A stretch of DNA of 64,000 nucleotides from Roseihalotalea indica (GCF_022458895.1 NZ_JAINFL010000005.1:310001-374000), one strand, 5' to 3'. Shown: positions 1-8,994, numbered from the stretch's first letter. Translations and numbers: made by a program. Notes: generated by a model from the sequence alone, not told the origin.

Positions 1-488
1 TTCAGATCTAATACAGTAGCAATTTCATCATAGTCCATTTCTTCGTAAAAGCGGAGGAATACTGCTTCTTTCTGGCGGGAGCTAAGGGAGTTCAGGGCTT
101 TGGTGAGTGAGGCTCGCTGCGTTTCTCCCAGCTCATCAAGCACCAGCTTTTGTTCATAAGAAAGGGTATGAGCTTCGGTTGCCGAACCGCTATCATACGG
201 AGTAAACCGTTGTTGCTTCAGGTGAAGCCGGAGCAGCTTACGCCGGAACGCAACATACAAATAAGACCGAACCTGACGAACATCGCTGAGCGAGCTGTGG
301 CGGGCGTATAGTTCTACGAAGAAATCCTGTAACGTGTCCTGAACCAGTGCTCGGTCGGGCACTAATTGTGAACCATACCGAAATAATTGGGGAAAGAAAA
401 TATCATACAACGCGGCCAATGCTTGGGGTGAGCCTTGTTGCAGTTGTTGCCAGTGAGAGAGGTCTTGTTGGTGCGTGTGAGGAGGCAT
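1..488 (-). CDS. ECF RNA polymerase sigma factor, C-terminus off the left edge
   Basis: The reverse strand is open from an ATG at 486-488 to the window edge, giving about 162 residues. Sigma region 2 is visible in the first third (ALYDIFFPQLFRYG, then DTLQDFFVELY and VRSYLYVAFRRKLL). Region 4 lies near the edge (LSSRQKEAVFLRFYEEMDYD, then EIATVLDL), which is the -35-binding helix-turn-helix. Family knowledge: such FecI-like sigma factors are activated through a FecR anti-sigma protein and a TonB transducer. Its own partner would be expected beyond the left edge. The FecR/SusC pair in this window lies 17 kb away on the other strand. The last helix and the stop codon are missing. Confidence 0.9.
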   Translation of the reverse strand, partial: MPPHTHQQDLSHWQQLQQGSPQALAALYDIFFPQLFRYGSQLVPDRALVQDTLQDFFVELYARHSSLSDVRQVRSYLYVAFRRKLLRLHLKQQRFTPYDSGSATEAHTLSYEQKLVLDELGETQRASLTKALNSLSSRQKEAVFLRFYEEMDYDEIATVLDL

Positions 489-780
489 AAAGCAACGTTA
501 CGAGATATTCATAAAGTCATTCCGAAAGATAGATAGTTCTCTACACTTTGTGTCTTTGCCCAGATTAACTTTTTATTAACTCTTCATTTAAGTAACGCAA
601 AATTCCTGATACTTCAAACTGCCAAAGGACGGAATGTGTACCTACCCCTATGTTTTTAAGGTAGCTAAGACAGCGTTACAGGAAAAACTAGGAAAACCGT
701 AGTTATTTGCCTCTCATCTCGGTGGATTATTACCAGACTCGTTGTATTTTGGACCGAAAACAAAGAATAATGAGTGATGA

Positions 781-825
781 GTGAATAATATTAATAGTGG
801 TAGCTCAGGTAGCTACATTATTCAC
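781..825. repeat. Two-level inverted repeat upstream of the sugar transporter
   Basis: A 9-bp outer stem (781-789 with 817-825) encloses a 6-bp inner stem (800-805 with 811-816). It lies in the 380-bp gap between the divergent sigma-factor and transporter genes. It could be an operator or a cruciform, since it sits about 45 bp before the transporter start. Nothing else was recognised in the gap. Confidence 0.5.
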
Positions 826-869
826 TGGCATCATTCATAAAATACAACAACCTACATCATTTGTCGCAC

Positions 870-2141
870 ATGACTCACGCTAGAAAAACTCCCTTACTAC
901 CTTTTATACTGATTACCAGCCTGTTCCTGATGTGGGGACTGGCTAATAATATGACCGACACCTTGCTGGCTGCTTTCAAGCGGATTATGAGCATGTCGGA
1001 TTTTCAAACTTCGTGGATACAGGTAGCCTTTTATGGCTCTTATTTCTGCCTGGCTCTGCCCGCTGCGCTGATTATCAAGAAGTTTACCTATAAAAGCGGG
1101 GTGCTGCTGGGGTTAGGGATGTTTATTGCCGGTTCGCTGCTGTTTTACCCCGCCAGCCAGACTATGGTGTACGGGCACTTCCTTGGCTCGCTGTTTATTC
1201 TGGCCGGTGGGCTTTCTATTCTCGAGACTGCGTCTAACCCTTATATTATTGCCATGGGGCCGGAAGAGAGCGGTACGCGGCGGCTCAACCTGGCACAATC
1301 GTTCAACCCTATTGGTTCTATCATCGGGGTGCTGTTGAGCAAACTATTCATCCTCTCTCAACTGAATGAAGCCAGTGCCGAAACTCGAGCCGCTATGAGC
1401 CCCGACGAATTACAAGCTATTCAATCGCAGGAGCTGGCGGCGGTTATGGGGCCGTATGTGGGGGTAGCGGGTATTCTGCTGCTGCTGTGGATCACCATTG
1501 CGGTTACTCGTATGCCCAAAGCATCCGATGCGGATACCTCGCTAGACATTGGTGCCACTGTGAAGCGGTTATTAAAAAATTCTAATTACGTATGGGGAGT
1601 GGCAGCGCAGTTCTTTTATGTAGGTGCCCAGATTTGTGTGTGGTCATTCACTATTCGTTATGTAATGCAGGAGCTAAACATTAATGAAGACGAAGCGGCA
1701 TCTTATTACCTGGCTGCGTTGGTTCTCTTTACTATCTCCCGCTTCATCTGTACTGCCCTTATGAAATTCATTGCTCCGGGCAATCTACTGGCGATACTTT
1801 CTATTTTAGCCGTTCTATGCACCTTCATTGTTATTGTAGCGGGAGGCTACGTGGGAGTATATGCTCTGGTAGCCATTTCCGGTTGTATGTCGCTAATGTT
1901 TCCCACCATCTACGGACTGGCAGTTCGAGGTTTGGGGGATGATACTAAAATTGGCGGATCGGGGCTGATTATGGCGATTTTAGGGGGAGCTGTGATTACC
2001 TCTATACAGGGACAGGTGTCTGACCTCACTCAGAGTATCCATCTGGCCTACATTGTACCGCTGTTATGCTTTGTGATAGTAGCTTTCTACGGGCGGATTG
2101 CCCGACGAAAAGCCAAGACTTTATTGACTTCTGCTGAGTAG
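870..2141 (+). CDS. MFS sugar:H+ symporter, FucP/GluP family
   Basis: A 12-helix inner-membrane permease of about 423 residues that would import a hexose such as fucose, glucose or galactose with protons. The FucP-family hallmarks are present: WGLANNMTD in helix 1, whose Asp corresponds to the proton-coupling Asp of E. coli FucP; LETASNPYI, with the essential Glu, in helix 4; and NLAQSFNPIGS just after it. The first ATG (MTHARKTPLLPF) is preferred; an in-frame TTG nine bases upstream is possible. The gene stands alone and has a hairpin upstream. A GH29 fucosidase lies 30 kb away, but no fucose catabolic enzymes are in the window, so the substrate is not assigned. Confidence 0.88.
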   Translation: MTHARKTPLLPFILITSLFLMWGLANNMTDTLLAAFKRIMSMSDFQTSWIQVAFYGSYFCLALPAALIIKKFTYKSGVLLGLGMFIAGSLLFYPASQTMVYGHFLGSLFILAGGLSILETASNPYIIAMGPEESGTRRLNLAQSFNPIGSIIGVLLSKLFILSQLNEASAETRAAMSPDELQAIQSQELAAVMGPYVGVAGILLLLWITIAVTRMPKASDADTSLDIGATVKRLLKNSNYVWGVAAQFFYVGAQICVWSFTIRYVMQELNINEDEAASYYLAALVLFTISRFICTALMKFIAPGNLLAILSILAVLCTFIVIVAGGYVGVYALVAISGCMSLMFPTIYGLAVRGLGDDTKIGGSGLIMAILGGAVITSIQGQVSDLTQSIHLAYIVPLLCFVIVAFYGRIARRKAKTLLTSAE

Positions 2142-2249
2142 TGATCTTCATTTAGTAGGGCTTTTTGTGGGTTTAGTAACAATATAGCGTTTGAGACATC
2201 TCTGTAGACTGTATAATGCTGTGTGGCTCCCGGACAAATAACACTCCAT

Positions 2250-2287
2250 TAACAAAAAAGAAGGCTCAACGTAAACGCGAGCCTTCC
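2250..2287 (-). terminator. Rho-independent terminator of the SDR gene
   Basis: An 8-bp stem (2260-2267 with 2279-2286) is followed on the reverse strand by a run of T. It begins 27 bp after the stop codon of the minus-strand SDR gene. Confidence 0.8.
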
Positions 2288-2313
2288 ATGTTCTTCGGTA
2301 GGTGAACCTCCGA

Positions 2314-2955
2314 TTATAGCTTTTGAATTGCTTCCTGGATGGTTTCATTACCACCGCCGATGATCTCAAAGTTTTTTCGGTAGGTATGGGTATTGTTCAA
2401 TGCCTCTACCAGGGTATACGCTACATCAGAGCGAGAAATCTGCCCGGTTTTATCTTCCAGGTGCTCGCGAGCAATAATTCGCTGGCTTTCGGGATCATCA
2501 TTCAGGGTACCAGGCCGGATGATGGTGTAATTCAATGAGCTTTTCTCCAGTCGTTTATCTGCTTCAGCCTTGGCTTTCAGGTAAGGGACAAGCTTTTCCG
2601 GTCCCTGTTCGGGAGCATCAGTACCTACGGCACTAAGCATGACAAAACGCTCTACGGAGTTCTTTTCGCATGCTTCAATCACTTTAATGGCTCCATCGCG
2701 GTCAACTGCCCAGGTTTTATCTTCTCCGGTATGGGCACCCGACCCGGCGGCGAAAATAACGGCATCGCACCCTTCTACGGCAAAGGCTACATCATGTTCC
2801 AGGTCGGCCACTACCGGAATGGCACCTCTTTTTTCAAATTCATCAGTCTGTTCGGGTTTGCGTACCATCGCCCGCACGGTATGCTCTTTTTCTATTAACA
2901 GCTCCACGATCTGGGTTCCGGTTTGCCCATTGGCGCCTACAACTAAAACTTCCAT
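2314..2955 (-). CDS. NAD(P)-binding atypical SDR, NmrA/YwnB-like
   Basis: A 213-residue single-domain Rossmann protein. The N-terminus MEVLVVGANGQTG (glycines at about 7-13) is the nucleotide-binding motif of atypical SDRs. Also visible are VRAMVRKPEQ, typical of NADP binding, DAVIFAAGSGAHTG, and a C-terminal part resembling YwnB/YtfG. Family members bind NAD(P)H and act as sensors or small oxidoreductases; the substrate here is unknown. It is a monocistronic cytoplasmic protein with its own terminator. Confidence 0.85.
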   Translation of the reverse strand: MEVLVVGANGQTGTQIVELLIEKEHTVRAMVRKPEQTDEFEKRGAIPVVADLEHDVAFAVEGCDAVIFAAGSGAHTGEDKTWAVDRDGAIKVIEACEKNSVERFVMLSAVGTDAPEQGPEKLVPYLKAKAEADKRLEKSSLNYTIIRPGTLNDDPESQRIIAREHLEDKTGQISRSDVAYTLVEALNNTHTYRKNFEIIGGGNETIQEAIQKL

Positions 2956-3337
2956 AGTAATATCATTTGGGTTATAAGTAAAAAAATAAGGATGCTGCTT
3001 TTCAGCGATCCTCTGCTGTTACAACTGAGGAGTGAGGGGAATGTTAGTGGTAATGTCAGAACCATTACGAAGTGCAATCAAGAAAGCATTAGCAAGTGGG
3101 CTTGGGAGGAGGAGGAAGGGTAGGAGGCGGGAAGCAGTAAGTGGTAGGCTGCCCGGCGGTTGGCAGTATGTCAGGCAATGACAGGTTACTAGTGTATGAT
3201 GGTGCATTGAGGCAACTTTAATCGGTGACTTGCCACCTATGGTAGTATGCTAACTACGTACCGCGGAGTTGTCACCGCCAATATCATTCGTTTTTACCAA
3301 ATTGATTGTACTTAGACTCTTATTTCTCTTAATGACG
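2956..3337. other. Intergenic region with no gene
   Basis: No credible coding sequence was found. Around 3119-3190 there are GGAGGC-type GC-rich stretches resembling the arms of the dispersed palindromic repeat found at 3338, 29561, 30668 and 54886, but without its conserved AT-rich tail. It may be a decayed copy. Confidence 0.4.
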
Positions 3338-3442
3338 TGGCAGGAGGAAGGTCTCCCCGTACGACCTCCTGCTAACCGCCTCCGGCAGCACTCATCAGGC
3401 TTTAGATAGAAAATGGGCTCTTACCAACTATCAGAATAAACT
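3338..3442 (+). repeat. Dispersed palindromic repeat, copy A
   Basis: GC-rich arms (a GGCAGGAGG-type arm and CCTCCTGC...CCGCCTCC) are followed by a conserved AT-rich tail containing ATAGAAAA, a CTCTTAC-like block and GAATAAAC. The same order is seen at 29561, 30668 and 54886. It ends 70 bp before the exonuclease start codon. Confidence 0.7.
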
Positions 3443-3512
3443 CTATTATTGATACTGTTTTTTGAAAGATTTTACGTGTGCAACTACCAAAGAGTATTTG
3501 TAATTTCACCAC

Positions 3513-4214
3513 GTGAGTGATTACCTGCTGTTCGTAGACACTGAAACTTCGGGTTGGCCAGAAGACTGGCACCAGCCCTATTCTGCTGAAGGAAACTGGC
3601 CTTATGTGGTGCAGGTAGCCTGGACCATTTATACCAGTGATGGAGAAGCAGTGAAAACCGAGAACCATTTTATCAGTAATGATGATTTCAGCATATCGCC
3701 TACTTCCCAGCAGATTCATGGTATTACCCGGGAGTTTTTATTAAGGGAAGGCTTGGGGAGAGAAACTGTTTTTCAAATTTTAGCAGATGATTTGCAGCAA
3801 TACCAACCTCTGGTTATTGGATACTTCACCCAGCTGGATTACCATATGATTAGTGCAGAATTTTATCGCTCTGGTATAAAAAGTTGTCTGGCTGAGCTTC
3901 CAATTTTCTGTGTGATGAAAGCGGTGGGCGCTTACGCCTATTTTCCCCAGAAGAAGTACCTGTCATTAGACCGGCTTTATGAGAAATTGTTTCATAAGCC
4001 ATTGCTGAAGCACCATAATGCACTGGCTGATACTCAGGCTACAGCTCAGTGTTTTTTTGAACTGCAAGCGCAGGGACGTATTAATGAGCAGGTTATTGCC
4101 CGGCAGCAACCTTTTGAGAGAGTGATGAAACCCAGAAAGCGTAGTAGTAAAGAGTTTCAGGCTTTGTTAGCCTTATTAATATTACTTGCTATTCTTTATT
4201 TATTCTTGAATTAA
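3513..4214 (+). CDS. DnaQ-like DEDD 3'-5' exonuclease with a C-terminal membrane anchor
   Basis: A 233-residue protein with the DEDDh exonuclease motifs: Exo I D9-x-E11 (FVDTETSG), a likely Exo II Asp at 109 (FTQLDYH), and Exo III H168-x4-D173 (HHNALADTQ). The fold matches the proofreading subunit of DNA polymerase III or RNase T-type enzymes. Unusually, residues 216-232 form one strongly hydrophobic helix at the extreme C-terminus, preceded by a Lys/Arg-rich stretch (KPRKRSSK), so the enzyme is probably held on the cytoplasmic face of the membrane. The start is GTG. Family knowledge: DnaQ-like proteins often sit beside CBS-DUF294 genes; here one lies about 2.5 kb downstream on the other strand. 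Confidence 0.82.
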   Translation: MSDYLLFVDTETSGWPEDWHQPYSAEGNWPYVVQVAWTIYTSDGEAVKTENHFISNDDFSISPTSQQIHGITREFLLREGLGRETVFQILADDLQQYQPLVIGYFTQLDYHMISAEFYRSGIKSCLAELPIFCVMKAVGAYAYFPQKKYLSLDRLYEKLFHKPLLKHHNALADTQATAQCFFELQAQGRINEQVIARQQPFERVMKPRKRSSKEFQALLALLILLAILYLFLN

Positions 4215-4283
4215 CGTACCATTTTAAGATAAAGCCGGCTGCTCTAAGTAGTACTTGATAAATGATTAATCCGGATGAGCAGA

Positions 4284-4322
4284 AAAAGAGCCGGTACCTG
4301 CTTATCAGATATCAGCTCTTTT
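4284..4322 (+). terminator. Possible weak terminator after the exonuclease gene
   Basis: An 8-bp stem (AAAAGAGC at 4284-4291, GCTCTTTT at 4315-4322) with a long loop of about 23 nt, 70 bp after the stop codon. The loop is longer than usual, so the assignment is tentative. Confidence 0.35.
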
Positions 4323-4344
4323 AATGTTAATTTGACTCAGGGAA

Positions 4345-4510
4345 CTACCGCATCGCCGTGTGTCCTTCCTGATCGTGCATCAGTTCCAGTTCACCCTTTG
4401 GCAGCTCTTTCAGAGCAGCGTCCGCCTGATCGCCTTCTTGGGCAAACTTTTTACAAATGGCTTCGTCTATACCTGTGCCACCACCCGTTACGATGGCTGC
4501 TTTTACTCAT
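4345..4510 (-). pseudogene. Internally deleted SDR oxidoreductase remnant
   Basis: The reverse strand encodes an SDR N-terminus, AAIVTGGGTGIDEAICKKFA, joined directly to what looks like an SDR C-terminal tail, KGELELMHDQEG...AMR-stop. About 200 central residues, including the catalytic Tyr-Lys, are absent. An ATG at 4508-4510 is out of frame with the rest by one base in an AAAA run, so even the short product is not made from it. The glycine motif reads TGIDE where TGIGE is usual. It lies 42 bp beyond the stop codon of the intact SDR gene on the same strand. It differs in sequence from that gene, so it is more likely a decayed neighbour than a duplication. Confidence 0.7.
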
Positions 4511-4552
4511 CTTCTTAGTTTTTATAGGTTATTCATTGCGTTTTGTATTCTT

Positions 4553-5452
4553 TTAAATGGAAGGGGTACCGCCGGTTACTTCTACTGTAGAGCCGGTCAT
4601 GTAACTGGAGTCCTGAGAGGCTAGCAGCACGTAGACTGGGCCTAGTTCAGCGGGTTGACCGGCCCGTTGTAATGGAGTATTCTTTCCAAACCTTTCTACA
4701 TGTTCGGCCGACATGGTAGAGGGAATTAGCGGGGTCCAGATAGGTCCCGGAGCTACGCAATTTATTCGTATGCCTTTCTCGCCCCATAGCTGTGCCATAC
4801 TGGCGGTGAAATTCTGAATGGCGGCTTTAGTAGCTGAGTAGGCGACTAGTTTAGGAGGAGCTTTGTAGACATTGACTGAGGAGGTATTGATCACGGTGCT
4901 GCCCGGTTTCAGATGGGGTTCCGCGGCTTTGCACAAATAGTAAATCGCGTAAATGTTAGTCTTGAAAGTTCTGTCCCATTCGTCGGCAGGAACCTCCTGC
5001 AAGGATTCACGCTCCATCTGAAATGCGGCATTGTTTACCAGGATATCCAGCCCACCGAGTTCTTCAACCGCTTGCTCAATGATTTTTTTGCAGTGCGTTT
5101 CATCCTGAATGTCGCCCTTCACTAATACGGCCTTCTGGCCAGCTTCTTCTATATATCTGGCAGTTTCCTTGGCATCATCATCTTCGCTCAAATAAGAAAT
5201 CAAGACATCCGCACCTTCCCGGGCAAATGCAATCGCCACCGCTCTGCCAATTCCTGAATCGCCACCGGTGATGATCGCTTTACGTCCGGTAAGCTTACCC
5301 GAACCACGGTACGATTCTTCGCCGTGATCGGCCTTGGGGTGTAAGTCCGCTTCGGTGCCTGGCACGGATTGTTGCTGTTTTGGGAAAGGCGGTTCCGGAT
5401 ATTGTTTCTGCGGATCTTGGGTATTAGACGAGTTTTTTGAATTCGTTTCCAT
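4553..5452 (-). CDS. SDR family oxidoreductase, YghA/GS39-like
   Basis: A 299-residue classical SDR with a Pro/Gln/Lys-rich N-terminal extension of about 50 residues (PQKQYPEPPFPKQQ), typical of the YghA/YhdF general-stress group. The NAD(P) motif is TGGDSGIG (62-69), NNAA follows at about 140-143, and the catalytic Ser is at about 191, Tyr 205 and Lys 209 (YSATK). Members reduce aldehydes or sugars; the substrate cannot be read from sequence. It is cytoplasmic and monocistronic. An SDR remnant lies just downstream. Confidence 0.9.
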   Translation of the reverse strand: METNSKNSSNTQDPQKQYPEPPFPKQQQSVPGTEADLHPKADHGEESYRGSGKLTGRKAIITGGDSGIGRAVAIAFAREGADVLISYLSEDDDAKETARYIEEAGQKAVLVKGDIQDETHCKKIIEQAVEELGGLDILVNNAAFQMERESLQEVPADEWDRTFKTNIYAIYYLCKAAEPHLKPGSTVINTSSVNVYKAPPKLVAYSATKAAIQNFTASMAQLWGEKGIRINCVAPGPIWTPLIPSTMSAEHVERFGKNTPLQRAGQPAELGPVYVLLASQDSSYMTGSTVEVTGGTPSI

Positions 5453-5905
5453 AGTTTAAAAAAGTTAAAGTGTGAGAATCTACTGCTCAAATACTAAATG
5501 TGATACTGCGCAAGTACAATGCTGCTATTCTTAGGGAAAAATCTGCTTAGAAAGCACTAAGGTTTTATCAAGTAGTCTCTAAAAAAATTAAAATATCAAA
5601 CTGTTGATGATCAGAGAGTCATCAGGTTATAACGCGTGCCTGATTGCTAATGGTAACAACAGAAACAGCCGGGTGTTTTAGCCAGTTTATAAACCTTTCG
5701 TTTATTAAGGATTGTTTATCAGTTGTACTAATGAGCATTCTATAAGCATTTTATAGATCGTTACTCAAAACTGATAGTAAGAAGTACGTTATTTAGGCAA
5801 GCCGGCTAGAAATGCATACTATAATCCAGCATAGGCTATGGGCGAGTCTATGCTGGATAGTTTGTGATTTGAACCTTACACAAAGTAATAGTGCGTAATT
5901 ACTGA
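5453..5905. other. Intergenic region with a strong hairpin
   Basis: No gene was recognised. The region holds the promoter side of the SDR gene (right to left) and an 11-bp perfect hairpin at 5824-5858 beyond the end of the HAD gene. The rest is AT-rich sequence without visible structure. Confidence 0.5.
5824..5858 (-). terminator. Hairpin 3' of the HAD hydrolase gene
   Basis: Perfect 11-bp arms (5824-5834 with 5848-5858) around a 13-nt loop, about 50 bp past the stop codon. There is no clear T run, so it may be an mRNA 3'-end stabiliser or a terminator. Confidence 0.45.
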
Positions 5906-6592
5906 TCAGTTTTCTTCAAATATTTTCTGAAGCATCTGACCTAATTCTTTCATGCTGGATGCAGTGGCAAAAGCTCCTTCCTTTCGTACCGTCTGATCAT
6001 GACCTTCGGGAATGTGACTGGCAGCGAGAAAGCCGATGACTTGCATCCCCGCTCGGTGAGCGGCCATCACGCCACTCTGGCTATCTTCCACTACCAGGCA
6101 CTGGGCAGGGTCAACGCCTAGCTCACTGGCGGCTAGCAGGTATACATCAGGGGCTGGCTTGGGGTGTTCAACCATCTCGGCTGAAAAGATTTTTTTGCCA
6201 AATGCCTCGGTAAGGCCCGCTAGTTTTAGCGAAGAAATAACGCGGGCTAACCGGCTGTTTGATACTACGGCTTTGGTCACGGGTATTTCGCCGATGGTTT
6301 CTTTCACTCCCGGAATGGGCTGTAAGTCATGGTCCAGCGCATGCTCAATTTCTAAACGGAGCTTGGAAAGAAAGTCATCGGGCAGCTCAATCTGGTAATT
6401 TTGCTGAATAAGACTAAGAATATCCTGCTCTACTTTTCCGGCAAACGCTTTAGCATATTCCGGCGGGCTCATCTTAAAGCCGTAAGGTTCCAGCATGCGT
6501 AAGGATACCTGAGAAGCTAAGATCTCACTATCTACTAAAACGCCATCGCAATCAAAAATAACAGCTTGTATGGGTTGGGTTGGTTTTTCCAT
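5906..6592 (-). CDS. HAD family phosphatase/phosphoglucomutase-like
   Basis: Using the ATG at 6590-6592 (MEKPTQPIQAVIFDCDGVLV) the protein has 228 residues; a longer frame begins 78 bp upstream but adds only a non-conserved segment. HAD motif I is DCDGVLVDSE, with the nucleophile Asp14 and acid Asp16; motif II is the Ser in VVSNSR; the motif III Lys is in EHPKPAPDVYLLA; motif IV is VVEDSQSG. This pattern belongs to the beta-phosphoglucomutase/GPP/2-deoxyglucose-6-phosphatase group, which act on small sugar phosphates. The exact substrate is not predictable. It is probably cytoplasmic. Confidence 0.88.
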   Translation of the reverse strand: MEKPTQPIQAVIFDCDGVLVDSEILASQVSLRMLEPYGFKMSPPEYAKAFAGKVEQDILSLIQQNYQIELPDDFLSKLRLEIEHALDHDLQPIPGVKETIGEIPVTKAVVSNSRLARVISSLKLAGLTEAFGKKIFSAEMVEHPKPAPDVYLLAASELGVDPAQCLVVEDSQSGVMAAHRAGMQVIGFLAASHIPEGHDQTVRKEGAFATASSMKELGQMLQKIFEEN

Positions 6593-6717
6593 TAATAAAA
6601 AAAGACTGAGTGAATAAATAAAAGACCGATTGAGGGAGTTGGTGAATGATGATTGATGCAAAGGTAGCAAAACTCTTTAACCCTGTTTGGTTAAGAATTT
6701 GTTAATCCCAGTTACCA

Positions 6718-8271
6718 TTAAAATAACGTGTGGGTGAAGGCAACCTTGATCTTCAGCTGAAACTTTTCAATCGTCTTGAATATTTCTTTAAGCGTGACCT
6801 GCTCAATACTGGTCAGGCTTTTTGGCTCCAGGTAATTATCGGGTGCTGTACGGTCCTGGATGATCTGCATGGCTTGTTTTTTCAGACGCATGCTCATCAG
6901 GTAATAATACGCCTGCATCAACTCCTGGTATTCCCTCTCCGTGAAGATTCCCTCATCTCGCAGAGCTTCTAGTCGCTCCCCGGTGTTCGTCTTGAAGATT
7001 CGGTTTTTCAAGGCATACACCCGTACCAGATCCACAATGGGGGTCATGGCTTTTTTTAGATTAAACACCTTTTGAGAGTTTTTGGTAAACGTGCGAATAG
7101 ATTTGAAGAACGTCAGCGGTGGCTCGTACTGCAGGGCGTTATTAGCCATCTGGTAGAGAAACCGGTTTAGCGGGCGCTGCAACTGCTCATCCAGAAAGAT
7201 GCGTAGTTCGTCCATGATATGCTTGTCACCGTATAGGTAGCGGCAATCAAAAAAGGTAGCAATATTCATTACTGCCTCTGGCATCGATTCGTTGATCCAC
7301 TGTTCGTAGTTCCGTTTCCAGTGTGATAATGAGTGAGTCCATTTGGGGTTCTTGGCCATAAACCCTCCGGTGCAGTAGCTAAAACCGATATAGTCTAATC
7401 GTTCGGAAACCTTATCAGCAAAAGCCAGAAAATACTGGCGAACCCGTTCTCGCTGCTCATTGGCTTTATCCTCGTAAATAATGGCATTATCCTGATCGGT
7501 TTTAAGCGTTTGCTCTTTACGCCCTTCACTTCCCAGTACCATAAAAACGAACTTAGCCGGTGGCTCTCCCATTTCAGCAATGACCCCTTCAATGACTTTC
7601 TGGGCGATCGTATCTGATACGGTGGTTACTACCTGGTTTACAATTTCAGCTTTGATACCACTGTGAAGCAACTGGTTGATCACTTCCGGCATCTGAGCCC
7701 ACTTTTCTTTCAGCTCATCTGTCGAAACCGCAAGCTTTACCGACTGAATAAAAACAAAAGGCGATTGACCACGCTCGCTCAACAACCGACCTCTGCTGAT
7801 CATGCCCCGGTAGTTACCATCGGCTTTTATCAGTAGAAAGCGGGTGTGCGTTCGGAACATCAACAAGAGGGCTTCGGTGATAGACGCCTCCTCATCAATG
7901 ACTACCAGTTGCCGGTTCATTACCTGTTCAACGGGCAGATCCACGTTTTGCTTCTTAGCTACTACATGGTTTCTTAGAGTAATATCCGTTACATAACCGA
8001 CAATATGCTGCTGCTCATCTTTTACAAACAGACAACTAATATTTTGTTCGGCCATGATGCGAGCCGCCTGAAAAATGGGGGTTCGACTGGTGCAGGAAAC
8101 AACCGGGCGATATTCCAGGCTGCCTATCTTTCGTTGATTCGTATCCTGTTGATACGCCAGGGCATCGATTTCGTGTTGCAACTCTACCATATCCAATAGA
8201 TCTTCTTCTTGAGCCTCTGATAATTCAGAGTTTCTTTCTATGGGCTTATCTATGATGGGCATTGTTATCAT
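6718..8271 (-). CDS. CBS-pair DUF294 nucleotidyltransferase-like protein
   Basis: A 517-residue soluble protein. Two CBS domains (about 52-105 and 115-168) would bind adenine nucleotides. They are followed by a DUF294 putative nucleotidyltransferase core with GSEGR (247-251) and TDQDNA (258-263), then the helical DUF294 C-terminal domain. Relatives usually also start with a cyclic-nucleotide-binding domain of about 120 residues; here only some 50 polar residues precede the first CBS, so that domain is absent. These proteins resemble the GlnD uridylyltransferase fold, but no target is established. An alternative start is the second ATG, nine bases inside. Confidence 0.87.
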   Translation of the reverse strand: MITMPIIDKPIERNSELSEAQEEDLLDMVELQHEIDALAYQQDTNQRKIGSLEYRPVVSCTSRTPIFQAARIMAEQNISCLFVKDEQQHIVGYVTDITLRNHVVAKKQNVDLPVEQVMNRQLVVIDEEASITEALLLMFRTHTRFLLIKADGNYRGMISRGRLLSERGQSPFVFIQSVKLAVSTDELKEKWAQMPEVINQLLHSGIKAEIVNQVVTTVSDTIAQKVIEGVIAEMGEPPAKFVFMVLGSEGRKEQTLKTDQDNAIIYEDKANEQRERVRQYFLAFADKVSERLDYIGFSYCTGGFMAKNPKWTHSLSHWKRNYEQWINESMPEAVMNIATFFDCRYLYGDKHIMDELRIFLDEQLQRPLNRFLYQMANNALQYEPPLTFFKSIRTFTKNSQKVFNLKKAMTPIVDLVRVYALKNRIFKTNTGERLEALRDEGIFTEREYQELMQAYYYLMSMRLKKQAMQIIQDRTAPDNYLEPKSLTSIEQVTLKEIFKTIEKFQLKIKVAFTHTLF

Positions 8272-8379
8272 AGTATGAGTGTTTCTGTTTTTTACATGAA
8301 GAATGCAGGAGCAACCTGAGTGATAGTTGATCAGCGTTGCTCCTACATTTGGGTATTCAGTTTGATGTTAATGTATCGG

Positions 8380-8994
8380 TTACCAGTGGTAAAAGGCGGC
8401 CTGAGTTCTTCTGCCCCAGGAGGATATTACCGTCTTTAACCGTAACGATAATGGGGCTTTCTTCTGCTGCTCAGGTAATAATTCATGGCTTACCTGCTTA
8501 ACTCCCTCGATGGTATATAAAGCTTCTGGAGCAATTTTTTCCAGGTTACTTAGCAACGTGCCCAGTCGGTTACGCTTGCATACAGTAAATAACACCTGAG
8601 TATTGCCCGACTGATCGTTGGCATCTACCATAGAGTACCGGAACTGTTTCTCAATCAGGTAAGTAAACAGGGCAGAGGGTATGTTTTTACTGATGATTCG
8701 CACCAGCACACTGCCGTAGGCCATCTTCTCCTCAATCCACATGCCTGCGTACGTACCCGTGGCAAAACCGGCAGCATACATAAAAAAGGCTGGCATATTG
8801 CTGGCATCCTGGATGATCCGGGACAACGCCACAATAGTGATGAATGCTTCAATAAAACCCAGGATGGCCGCCATGCGTCGGGCATTATTAACAACAAACA
8901 TCAGCTTCACGGTGGCTACCGTAACGTCTGCAACCCGAGCCAGAAAAATTAATACCGGGAGCAGTATATAACTGATTATATCAAAATCGATCAT
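8380..8994 (-). CDS. DUF2179/UPF0316 family membrane protein
   Basis: A 204-residue protein with three hydrophobic helices in the first half (FDIISYILLPVLIFLARVAD; AAILGFIEAFITIVALSRII; AFFMYAAGFATGTYAGMWIE) followed by a DUF2179-type cytosolic domain from about residue 95. The motif FLARVADVTVATVKLMF is characteristic of UPF0316. Function unknown. It sits 108 bp upstream of the CBS-DUF294 gene in the same direction, so co-transcription is possible. Confidence 0.85.
   Translation of the reverse strand: MIDFDIISYILLPVLIFLARVADVTVATVKLMFVVNNARRMAAILGFIEAFITIVALSRIIQDASNMPAFFMYAAGFATGTYAGMWIEEKMAYGSVLVRIISKNIPSALFTYLIEKQFRYSMVDANDQSGNTQVLFTVCKRNRLGTLLSNLEKIAPEALYTIEGVKQVSHELLPEQQKKAPLSLRLKTVISSWGRRTQAAFYHW

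Noticed and set aside
1..488. Cognate sigma factor of the FecR at 17451
   Set aside because: It lies 17 kb away on the opposite strand; its own FecR is more likely beyond the left edge. Kept only as a possibility.
4275..4556. 93-residue plus-strand gene
   Set aside because: It overlaps the reverse-strand SDR remnant and has no protein-like features apart from a hydrophobic end.
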